In this document: one piece after another, positions 46,772-54,856 of the stretch
Layout of the letters: each line of letters begins with the position of its first letter
Position numbering within the stretch: the stretch's first letter is position 1
Assembly (NCBI RefSeq): GCF_019890635.1
Contig: NZ_JAIOAB010000020.1
Coordinates: 41,686 to 105,685 of the forward strand
Source: Streptomyces sennicomposti
Lineage (GTDB): Bacteria; Actinomycetota; Actinomycetes; Streptomycetales; Streptomycetaceae
Reading direction: 5' to 3'
DNA: 64,000 nt
The notes under the pieces: generated by a model
What the model saw: only the letters and a program-made list of their open reading frames with translations
The model's database searches: none
Told to the model about the DNA's origin: nothing
Translations under genes and position numbers: made by a program

Positions 46772-48394
46772 TCAGTCGGTGGTCGGCCGTTCGTCACGGC
46801 GCTCGTCGTCCCGCTTGTCCCGGCGCTTGCGAGCGCCCGCGGTGGAGCCGCCCGCAGTGTTGCGGAGCCTTCCCCTGCTGTCACGCTCGCTGGGCACGCC
46901 ACCGGAGATGCCTCCCCGGGTCGGCGCCGACGGCAGCGGTGCACCGGGGCGCGCCGGCGTACGGCCCGGCCGCTGCTGGGTGCCGCCGACGATGCCGTCG
47001 CGAGCCGACGGCATGGCACGTCCCCCGGCCGGACCGGTCCCGCGAGCGGCGGACTGACCCGGCTGAACCTGCCGGCCCGCGATCGGCGCACGGCCGCTGG
47101 AGCCTCGCCCGCCGGCCGGCTCCCCGCCGAGCGCCCCGCCGGGAACGCGCCCCGTCGGCCTTCCGGCACCGCTGGTCGTCGACGGACGCCCCCCGGTGAT
47201 GCCGGAACCGGACGCCCCGGAGGAGACACCCCGGCCGGAGGCCGGTTGCTGAGCCCCTGACACGGGTCGACCGGTCGCTTCGTCGGCGAAGGGCAGAGCG
47301 CGTCCCGAACCGGCACCCGCCCCAGTGACCCCGCGGCTGGAAACCGAACTGACGGGGCCTGAACCGGCCTGCCCGGGGACACGCCCTCCGCCGAACTGCC
47401 TCCCCACCGGGCCCGAAGCCGAAGGCAGACGCGCCGTGCCCCCTGCCATCGGCGGGATCGACGTGGTCGTCGGCAGCACAAGTCCAGGGTCAGGACGGGT
47501 GGTCGTGGGAGGGACGCCCGTCGGGCCTGTGGACGCCTGCTGGTGGGTGTCCGGCAGCGTACCCACCGAGTCCACGGCGACGTGCGGGGAAGGCGCGGGT
47601 GCAGGCGGACGCACATGATCGGACGAGCCGCTGTCCGGCAGCGACGGGACGCTTTTCGACGGCTCCGAGTGGTGCGCTGAGGGCGCAACGACACTGTGGT
47701 GCTGGGGACTCGTCGTCCCCGAGCCGCCGGCGGCCGCCGGAAGGGAGCCACCACCGCCGTACACACCCTTCGGCGTACCCTCCGCACCACTCCCCGGACG
47801 TGCCAGATCCTCGGACGTCTCACGGCGACCGGGCACGAGGTCCTGCGGCGGTGGTGGGAACTTCGGGCGTTCCAGGGTGTTCATGTGGGTGGAGGACGCC
47901 TGGTAGGACTGGGCCAGTTTGCGCATCTGGTCCGCCGCTTCCTGGCGGACCTTCTCCTGGTTCGCCTTCAGCGCCGCCAGTTCGCTCGCGGACTTCGCGC
48001 GGATCGCCGCCGCGTCCGGGTCGTTGTGCGCGGCCGTCGCCGCGTCCAGGTTCGCCTGCGCGCCCTTCGTGTCCCGCGGGATCGACGCCTGAGCCGTCGC
48101 GATCGCCGTCGACACGTGCCCCAGCTGCTCACCCGCCGCCTTGCTGAAGTCGGCCAGGCGCAGTGTGGAGTTGGCCAGTTCGTTGGCCCAGGAGCGGAAC
48201 GCCTCCGCGCCCTCGCCCTTCCACTCCACCACCTGCGGACGGACCTTCAGCTGCTCGCCGATCTTCTGGATCTCCGTCGCAGCCGTCGCCAGACGGCTCG
48301 CGGCGGCCTGCACCTCGCCCGAGTTCGCCTGGTCGAGCCACGCCAGCATCTGCTCGTGGCTCATGCTCTCGAAAGATGTACCGCCGCCGGCCAT
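46772..48394 (-). CDS. WXG-domain protein with long disordered Pro/Gly/Ser tail
   Basis: A 540-residue protein from ATG 48394 (in-frame GTG at 48397). Residues 1-185 are helical with VVEWKGEGAEAF (Trp58-Gly60) and a heptad-rich segment, like PPE/WXG100-family substrates of type VII systems. The tail (about 190-500) is low-complexity Gly/Pro/Ser/Thr (GGGRVPGQAGSGPVSSVSS and similar) and ends with a charged KRRDKRDDERRDERPTTD. This resembles PPE-like proteins with disordered tails. It lies between the 188-residue gene and mycosin 2. Substrate or structural role is unknown. Confidence 0.8.
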   Translation of the reverse strand: MAGGGTSFESMSHEQMLAWLDQANSGEVQAAASRLATAATEIQKIGEQLKVRPQVVEWKGEGAEAFRSWANELANSTLRLADFSKAAGEQLGHVSTAIATAQASIPRDTKGAQANLDAATAAHNDPDAAAIRAKSASELAALKANQEKVRQEAADQMRKLAQSYQASSTHMNTLERPKFPPPPQDLVPGRRETSEDLARPGSGAEGTPKGVYGGGGSLPAAAGGSGTTSPQHHSVVAPSAHHSEPSKSVPSLPDSGSSDHVRPPAPAPSPHVAVDSVGTLPDTHQQASTGPTGVPPTTTRPDPGLVLPTTTSIPPMAGGTARLPSASGPVGRQFGGGRVPGQAGSGPVSSVSSRGVTGAGAGSGRALPFADEATGRPVSGAQQPASGRGVSSGASGSGITGGRPSTTSGAGRPTGRVPGGALGGEPAGGRGSSGRAPIAGRQVQPGQSAARGTGPAGGRAMPSARDGIVGGTQQRPGRTPARPGAPLPSAPTRGGISGGVPSERDSRGRLRNTAGGSTAGARKRRDKRDDERRDERPTTD

Positions 48395-48422
48395 CACTCA
48401 TCCCCCGTCGCCTGGAAAACCA

Positions 48423-48989
48423 TCAGATCGCGCCGCCCGTGTCGCCCGTCGACGGCTGTGCGGGCTGCTCCGGCTCCGTCGCGCCGCCGTGACCGTGACC
48501 GCCGGCGCCGTTGTGCCGCGAGGGGTCGTAGCTGCCGCCGTAGTGCTTGGTCGTCTCCGCGCTGATCGCCGCCATCCGGTTGCGGACGTCCGCGTCGATG
48601 TTCTGATAGCCCTTGTGCGAGGCCAGGACGGCGATCCCCATGCCCTCCATGGAGTCGGACAGCAGCTTCGACAGCGTCTCCAGCTCGGTGATCACCGTCT
48701 CGTACGCCGAGTACAGACCGGCCGCCTCGGCCCACGCGCCGCCGCCACCGCCGAACTCGTGGCGGGTGAGCTGGTCCCGGCCCACCTTCCCCGGGCCCGC
48801 CTGCGAACCCTTCAGGTCGCGGATCAGGTCGTCCACCTTCTTGCGGAACTCCGTGAACGACGACAGTTCCGTGTACAGATCCGCCGCGGCTCCACCGGCC
48901 AGGCCCGGCAACCCGCCCAGGGCACCCAGGCCGGTCAGCACCGGCACCAGCGGTGACAGCGGCGCGTCGGTTCCAGCATCGCTCGACAA
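48423..48989 (-). CDS. Putative WXG-related small protein upstream of mycosin module
   Basis: A 188-residue product from TTG 48989, preceded by gggggagggtg. The N terminus is Leu/Gly/Pro-rich (PLVPVLTGLGALGGLPGLAG), followed by two predicted helices (YTELSSFTEFRKKVDDLIRD; SAYETVITELETLSKLLSDS) and a His/Gly-rich tail (HNGAGGHGHGGATEPEQPAQ). This helical-hairpin pattern fits the smaller partner of a PPE-like or WXG pair. The frame is open upstream but lacks conserved-looking content. It is 28 bases before the WXG/proline-rich gene, probably in one operon with it and mycosin 2. Confidence 0.68.
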   Translation of the reverse strand: MSSDAGTDAPLSPLVPVLTGLGALGGLPGLAGGAAADLYTELSSFTEFRKKVDDLIRDLKGSQAGPGKVGRDQLTRHEFGGGGGAWAEAAGLYSAYETVITELETLSKLLSDSMEGMGIAVLASHKGYQNIDADVRNRMAAISAETTKHYGGSYDPSRHNGAGGHGHGGATEPEQPAQPSTGDTGGAI

Positions 48990-49148
48990 CTCGACACCCT
49001 CCCCCGTGTGTTCATCGGTGCAAGCTTGGTGACAACTGTAGCTATGGGCGGTGACAGTGTGGACTCCAGCTGTCCACTCACCGGTACGCATCGGTCACCG
49101 GCGCCCATTCAAACGGGCGTGCCGTGAGCGGCGCATGAGTGCTGGTAC

Positions 49149-50060
49149 TCATACCCCGCCGTCCCTCACGGAGTCCGGTCGGGGCCGGCGGCGGTAGGGG
49201 CCGTGGTCCGGCAGCCCAGGGTGTCGAGCGTGGCCGGGAAGCAGGCCCGCATGAACTTCTCGGTGTCCTGGCGGTGGGATAGGGGGAGGTGAGGGGGCGG
49301 GGGTCTGTGACGCCCGAGACCGTTCCGGTGCTCTGCGGCAGATACATGAGGTCCGTCGCCACCGGTCGCCAGGAGAAGCGGAGGCTGAGGACGACTTCGC
49401 TCCCCGAATAGACCAGGCAGGGAGCTGTGACGGCCTCAGGCCCCGCCACGAGTCGCCCGTCACGATGCCGTGCACACGGCCCCGGTAGAGCGTCTCCTGC
49501 TTCCCGAACTCCCCCGCCATGCCGTCCCACCGGTCGGCCGCCGCGGTCAGCGCGGCCAGGTCGGCGGTCATGATCTCGTGGTACGTCGGCAGCGTCGCTC
49601 GTTCCCCTGTTCCCTGTTCCCAAGCCCGCTGCCTGCTGCCCACTGTCCGCTGTCCGCTGTCCGCTGTCGGCGTCCGCTGCGTCGGTACGTGCGGCCTCGT
49701 CAGCACCCGTCAGTACCCATCCAGCGCGGACGCGGGCCGCGGCACCGTCGGCCCGGACGGCCCAGACGGCTCCGCCGCACCCCCGCGCCCACACCCGCAC
49801 CTGCTCCAGACACAACCACGTCCGGCACCCCCCACCCCCACCCCCGGCGTCGTGCCCTGTGCAGGGCTGCCGCGGTGAGCCAGCCGTCGCCGTCGCGCGC
49901 GCGGAGGGACCGGACGGCGGACCCGGTCTCCTCGTCCGGTCACCGCCCCGCCCCGCGGGTGCCGGGCTCGATGTCCTTCGCGATCGCGTGGGCCGCGGCC
50001 CGCTTCTCCGCGGGCGTGGAGGCCAGGTCCTTCGGTCCGGAGCCGACTGCCGCCGTCCAC
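49149..50060 (-). pseudogene. Remnants of a type VII-associated gene
   Basis: From 49586 to about 49440 the minus strand encodes YHEIMTADLAALTAAADRWD and GMAGEFGKQETLYRGRVHGI then TGDSWRGL, resembling the start of a WXG-like Streptomyces family that I recall but cannot check. After that the frame loses similarity. Nearby, two other frames give coding-looking pieces: EKFMRACFPATLDTLGCR and, at about 49950-50080, SADAALGAVKD followed in another frame by KDLASTPAEKRAAAHAIAKD. No single frame links them. I read this as a frameshifted, degraded gene or genes at the edge of the type VII locus. Confidence 0.5.
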
Positions 50061-50245
50061 CGTCCTTCACCGCGCCGAGTGCCGCGTCGGCACTCTTCAG
50101 CACCTCAACCGGCCGGCGGCTCAGCACCTCAACCGGCCGGCGGCGCACTTCGTCGCGGTTACGACCCGTTCACCCCCCCCCTCGCCCAGAAGTCGACTCC
50201 CCCGCACCCAGGGGCGGAGCCCCCCTCGCTCCGAGGCCGCACCCC
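50061..50245. other. Gap downstream of GH115 gene
   Basis: Together with the remnant, this makes a stretch of about 1.26 kb (48990-50245) without an intact gene. It contains a 22-base direct repeat (cagcacctcaaccggccggcgg at about 50098 and 50123) and nothing else I recognise. Confidence 0.45.
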
Positions 50246-53200
50246 TCACACCCGCAGGCTCTCCGCCGGCCCCAGATACATCCGCGGCAGACCCCCCGTG
50301 TCGATCAGCAGCCGCTGCACCACCACCGTCGGGTCCACCGCCCAGAACTTCAGCCGGTGCACGCCCGCGCGCGTGATCGTGTGCGTCGTGGCCGTGCGGT
50401 TGACGTTGTCGGAGGTGTTGCGCGCCCACGCGGTGTTCATCGTGCCGTCGTCCGATCCCGTGGCCGCGATGACGTCCACCGTCCGGGGCGCGTCGTCGTC
50501 GAAGGAGAGCGCGTAGCGCAGGGCGCCGCCGCTCGCCGGTACGGCGGCGTTGCGCGGGGAGAGTTCCGCCCACACCGTGACCTCGCCCGGCGCGCTCAGC
50601 AGCGTGACCTCGTACTCCAGGCGGGCCGCGTCCGCGCCGCCCGGGGTGCGGGGCGCGGAGGTGACCGGCCACGGGGTCATGCCCGAGGTCGTGCGGCCGA
50701 TGCCGTCCAGGCGGCGCCACCGCCCCACGGCCCGGTCATGGTGCTCGGCGTCGATCGCGACGTAGCCGCACGCCTCGACGAAGCCGCGCAGGCCCCGCGG
50801 GGACGGCTTGCGGGCCGTGCAGCGGACGGTCACCGTGCTGCCCGCGCCCGTCACCGTGAGGGCGCCCTCCGCGCCGCCGGCCGGGACCTTCGACCAGTCG
50901 ACGCGCACCTCCACCCGCACCTGCTGCTCCACCCGGCCCCTCGGGCGGTCCGCCTTCAGCCAGGGCGCCGAGGCCCGCACCTCGTAACCGAACGGCGTCC
51001 GGCCCCGGTTGAAGATCTCCAGGTACTGCTGCGGGCGCGTCTGGTACGGGCTGAACTCCGGAAGCTGCGGCGGCTCCGGCGGCTCGCTTCCCGCGTCTCC
51101 CGGCCACCACCTGCCCGTGTCCTCCGCGCCGTCCACCGACACACCCAGGGCGGCGGCGGTCGGCACCTCGATCCGCCGTACCGCCGGGAACAGGACGTCC
51201 GGGAGGGCCACGTTGTCCTTCTCGGGCTGCTGCCAGGGGGCGTTGGGGCCGTAGCGGTCCACGTCGCCGTAGTCGATGTGCGGCTGGGTCTGGAAGCCCT
51301 TCCATTTCCCGTCGGCGACCTGGGAGTTGAAGCGGTCGGCCAGGGCGAGGTCGCGTTCCAGGCCGGCTTCCGCACGGTCGGCCAGCGCGTTGGCCGCGGC
51401 CCGGCCCTGGGCGGCGTAGAGGAGGTTGGTGAACTCGGCGCGGCGCAGCTCGTAGAGGTTGGCCGTCGCCCGCACCTCGTAGCCGACCAGCTCGTACCAG
51501 GCGTCCTGGCGGTCGCGCGGGAGCCTGCCCGCCACCTTGTCCGCCCGTTTCGCCAGGGCCCGCCACTCCTCGGTCACCCGGTCCAGCTCGCCGTGGGCGA
51601 AGTAGTACGGGCTCTGTTGGTCGTCGTAGACCACCTGGCCGTCCTCGACGGTGATGCGGCGGTTCAGCAACTCCGGTTTGCGGCGGGCCTGGAGGCGGCC
51701 GTAGTCGGAGAGGACGGCGGCGACGGCGGTGGCCTGGTCCTCGCCGAAGTTCTGGCGGGCGTAGCGGCGTTCCCACGCGGCGAGGCGTTCCTGCGGCCAG
51801 CTCTCCGGGTTCCAGGCGTAGTTGAGGAAGAACTCGGTGGGCAGTTCGTTGCCCTTGAGGTCGCCGACGTTGGTCACCCACAGGCCGTGGTTGCCGTAGG
51901 CGTGGGCCTGGTGGAGCTGGTCCCACAGGTTGGTGAGGTTGGCGGTGTCGACCCACTTGTAGTTGCGGCCGACGCCTACGTAGTCGAAGTGGTAGTAGAG
52001 GCCGTAGCCGCCGGTGCGGGCGGGCTCCGCCGGGTCGGGGTGCTTGCGGATGTTGCCCCAGTTGTCGTCGGTGAGGACGACCGTGACGTCGTCGGGCACA
52101 CGCAGGCCCCGGTCCCAGTAGTGCTGGACCTCCTTGTAGAGCGTCCACACCTGCGGGGTCTCGGCGGCCGGCCTCCCCGTGACCTCCTCGATGATGCGGC
52201 GCTGCTCGGCGATGATCTCCCGCATCAGCTCGATGCCGTCGCCGTCGGGGAGGCTGGTGTCGCCGTTGCCGCGCATGCCGACGGTGACCACGCCCTCGAA
52301 CCCCTCGTCCACCATGCGCCGCACACCCGCCCGCCAATACGCCTTCAGCGCCTCGGCGTTGCGCCGGTACGACCACTCGCCGGTGCCGCCGTAGGGGTCG
52401 TGGCCGGGGGTGGTGATCGTGCCGTCCGCGGCGCGCACCGCGGGGACCGCGTGGCGGTTCCACTCCTCGATGCCGCGCATCATCGGGGCCTCGTGGGAGG
52501 TGCCCATGACGATGCCGTACTCGGCGGCGCGCCGGTGGTTGTCCGGGGCGTCCTCGGCGAACGCCCGGCCCCACACCGCCGGCCAGAGGTAGTTGGCCTT
52601 CAGGCGCAGCAGCAGCTCGAAGACCTTGGCGTAGAAGTCGGCGGTGAAGCCGCCCGGGTAGCCGTCCGCCTTGCCGGGGCCGAAGTGGGCCGGGGCCCAG
52701 GTGCCGAGGGCCGGGTTCTCGTCGTTGATGAAGATCCCCCGGTAGCGGACGACCGGGGTGCCCTGGGTGTGCCGGCCCGGCAGCACCCACACGTGGCCGC
52801 GGCGCACCGGCGGCACGTCGTCCCACCAGTACCAGGGCGAGACGCCGATGCCGTACGAGAGGTCGTACGCGCCGAAGATCGTGCCGCGCGGGTCGCTGCC
52901 CGCGATGACGAGGGCCTGCTCGACGCCCGGCATCGGATGGTCCACGACCGTCTGGAGCGAGGTCTCCCACCGGCCGCGCACCCCCGTGACGTCCAGTTTG
53001 CCGGACCTCACCAAGCCGTCGATCAGCGGGCTGCGGCCGATGGTGCCGACGAGCACGGCGCGCCGGGCGACGGTGGACCCGGGCCGTACGCCCGTGACCC
53101 GGGCGATGTCGGAGCGCAGATCGGCGGCGACCCTCACGACGCCGGGGTGGTCGCCGTCGCCGGTCAGGACCGGTGCGCCGATCAGCGGGAAGGCGCCGGG

Positions 53201-53410
53201 GGCGGGGGCGGTGGGGGCGAAGGAGACGTACGCGCCCGGGTCCGTGACCCGCAGCCCGCCCGGGCCGGAGGCGGGGGCGGAGGCGGAGCCTCGACCGGTC
53301 CCGCTTCCGGCCGGGTTCCCCGCCGCCCACACCGCCCCCGACGACGACAGCACGGGTACGGCGGCAAGCCCTGCCCCGAGGACGGCCCTGCGACTGACGT
53401 GCGCGGACAT
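50246..53410 (-). CDS. GH115-family glycoside hydrolase, Tat-exported
   Basis: The 1054-residue product matches xylan alpha-1,2-glucuronidases of family GH115 in length and motifs: YDLSYGIGVSPWYWWDDVPP, RGIFINDENPALGTWAPAHF and WGNIRKHPDP. It should remove (4-O-methyl)glucuronate side chains from xylan. A twin-arginine signal, SRRAVLGAGLAAVPVLSSSG, begins at residue 6. The C-terminal 300 residues look like beta-rich accessory domains. ATG 53410 has gggaggg eight bases upstream; the open frame further upstream is not coding. It is divergent from a LysR gene that may control it. Confidence 0.9.
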   Translation of the reverse strand: MSAHVSRRAVLGAGLAAVPVLSSSGAVWAAGNPAGSGTGRGSASAPASGPGGLRVTDPGAYVSFAPTAPAPGAFPLIGAPVLTGDGDHPGVVRVAADLRSDIARVTGVRPGSTVARRAVLVGTIGRSPLIDGLVRSGKLDVTGVRGRWETSLQTVVDHPMPGVEQALVIAGSDPRGTIFGAYDLSYGIGVSPWYWWDDVPPVRRGHVWVLPGRHTQGTPVVRYRGIFINDENPALGTWAPAHFGPGKADGYPGGFTADFYAKVFELLLRLKANYLWPAVWGRAFAEDAPDNHRRAAEYGIVMGTSHEAPMMRGIEEWNRHAVPAVRAADGTITTPGHDPYGGTGEWSYRRNAEALKAYWRAGVRRMVDEGFEGVVTVGMRGNGDTSLPDGDGIELMREIIAEQRRIIEEVTGRPAAETPQVWTLYKEVQHYWDRGLRVPDDVTVVLTDDNWGNIRKHPDPAEPARTGGYGLYYHFDYVGVGRNYKWVDTANLTNLWDQLHQAHAYGNHGLWVTNVGDLKGNELPTEFFLNYAWNPESWPQERLAAWERRYARQNFGEDQATAVAAVLSDYGRLQARRKPELLNRRITVEDGQVVYDDQQSPYYFAHGELDRVTEEWRALAKRADKVAGRLPRDRQDAWYELVGYEVRATANLYELRRAEFTNLLYAAQGRAAANALADRAEAGLERDLALADRFNSQVADGKWKGFQTQPHIDYGDVDRYGPNAPWQQPEKDNVALPDVLFPAVRRIEVPTAAALGVSVDGAEDTGRWWPGDAGSEPPEPPQLPEFSPYQTRPQQYLEIFNRGRTPFGYEVRASAPWLKADRPRGRVEQQVRVEVRVDWSKVPAGGAEGALTVTGAGSTVTVRCTARKPSPRGLRGFVEACGYVAIDAEHHDRAVGRWRRLDGIGRTTSGMTPWPVTSAPRTPGGADAARLEYEVTLLSAPGEVTVWAELSPRNAAVPASGGALRYALSFDDDAPRTVDVIAATGSDDGTMNTAWARNTSDNVNRTATTHTITRAGVHRLKFWAVDPTVVVQRLLIDTGGLPRMYLGPAESLRV

Positions 53411-53602
53411 GGCGCACCCCTCCCACTCGAATTTGGTCAGCGGCATGACAAATGGTGGGGCGAGTGGTCCGTGGGGGCCAGGGGTCGTACGCGCCGAATA
53501 GTTTCGGAGCGGCGGCGGTCCGCGTGCGGCGTGCACCGCCGTGCCTCCAGTGGTCCGGACCAACCCCTTGCCCCGGTGCCGCGGGCGTCGCAAGCTCCCT
53601 GC

Positions 53603-54580
53603 ATGGAGCTTGAGTTGCGGCATCTCAAGACGGTCCGGACGATCGCCGAAGCCGGGAGTCTCACCCGGGCGGCGACGGTCCTGGGGCTCGCGCAGCCCGC
53701 GCTGAGCGCTCAGCTCAGACGCATCGAACGCACCCTCGGCGGCGAGCTGTTCGAGCGCGGACGGCACGGAGTGCGCGCCACCGCGCTCGGCGAACTGGTG
53801 CTGGAACGCGCCCGTATCGTGCTGCCCGCGGTGAGCGAACTCCAGCAGGAGGCCGTCCGGTTCGCCCGCGACCGCGCCGGGCGGAAGGGGCGGCGGCTGC
53901 GGCTCGGCGGCACCCACGGGCCGCTGCTGGGCGCCCTGGTGGACCTGCTGGCCGCCGCCGCGCCCGACGCCGAGGTGACCACCCACGCCTCCTGGTCGGA
54001 ACGGGAACTCGCCGCGCTGCTCACCGAGGGGCGCCTCGACTTCGCCGTCGCCGGGGTCTGCGGCACCGCCGCGCCGCCGGACGCCGAACACCTGGTCTGG
54101 CAGGAGTTCGCCGTCGACCCGGTCTTCGTCATGCTCCCCGAGGCCCATCCGCTCGCCCGCGCGCCCGAGGTGGAGCTGGCCGAGCTGGCGGACGAGGAGT
54201 GGGCGTGCGTGCCCGGCGACGGCTGCTTCGGCGACTGCTTCACCGCCGCCTGCGCCCGCGCGGGCTTCGCACCCGGCCGGATGTACGAGACGGACGTCGT
54301 CTCCTGCGCGCACCTGGTCCAGGTGGGGCGGGCGGTCGGGCTGTGCCGGGCCACCTTCCCGACCACGCCCGGCATCGCCACCCGGCCGCTGGCCGGCACC
54401 CCGCTGCGCTGGCGGCACCTGCTGGGCTGGCACCCGGCGACCCAGCGCGCCGAGACCGCGGCGACCGTCCTCGCACAGGCGCGCACCGCCCACACCGACG
54501 CGGCGGCACGCAGCGAGAGCTACGCCGACTGGCTCGCGGGCGGCGGCAGCGGGACGCCGGGGCTCACCGGCACGGACTAG
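53603..54580 (+). CDS. LysR-family transcriptional regulator
   Basis: A 325-residue product with a standard N-terminal winged helix-turn-helix (ELRHLKTVRTIAEAGSLTRA, AQPALSAQLRRIERTLGGEL) and a periplasmic-binding-like effector domain (RLRLGGTHGPLLGALVDLLA onward). It is divergent from the GH115 gene with 192 bases between, the usual geometry for LysR control of a neighbour. The effector is unknown. Confidence 0.93.
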   Translation: MELELRHLKTVRTIAEAGSLTRAATVLGLAQPALSAQLRRIERTLGGELFERGRHGVRATALGELVLERARIVLPAVSELQQEAVRFARDRAGRKGRRLRLGGTHGPLLGALVDLLAAAAPDAEVTTHASWSERELAALLTEGRLDFAVAGVCGTAAPPDAEHLVWQEFAVDPVFVMLPEAHPLARAPEVELAELADEEWACVPGDGCFGDCFTAACARAGFAPGRMYETDVVSCAHLVQVGRAVGLCRATFPTTPGIATRPLAGTPLRWRHLLGWHPATQRAETAATVLAQARTAHTDAAARSESYADWLAGGGSGTPGLTGTD

Positions 54581-54608
54581 GAACGCCCGACCCTCGCCCC
54601 TGCCCCGG

Positions 54609-54712
54609 CACGGTCCAGACCCTGCCCGACCCTCACCCGCACCCCCGGCACGGACCAGACCCCGCCCAACCCTCACCCACACCCCCAGCACGGACCAGGA
54701 CCCGTCCGCACC
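54609..54712. repeat. 40-base direct repeats after the LysR gene
   Basis: Two complete 40-base units begin cacgg(t/a)ccagaccc(t/c)gccc at 54609 and 54649, and a partial third begins at 54689. They lie in the 276-base gap before the protease gene. The rest of the gap is Pro/Ser-codon-like CCC-rich sequence with no gene. Confidence 0.85.
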
Positions 54713-54856
54713 TCGCCCCCTCCCCCACCCCGCCCCCTTCCATAACACCGCCCCAGGGGGTCAACCGGAGGCTTATGCCGCCCGGTTGGGCCTCCCTACG
54801 GTTTCGGCACCTCCCACACCGCCCCACCCCTCCCCACCGAGACCGAGGAGACCCCC

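Noticed and set aside
49859..53602. Plus-strand frame running through the GH115 region into the LysR gene
   Set aside because: The first 1,200 or so codons are antisense to the GH115 gene and look random. Only the last 325 codons, from 53603, form a real LysR protein.
53411..54748. Upstream extension of the GH115 frame by about 445 codons
   Set aside because: It overlaps the LysR gene on the opposite strand, has no conserved content, and precedes a clear ribosome site and Tat signal at 53410.
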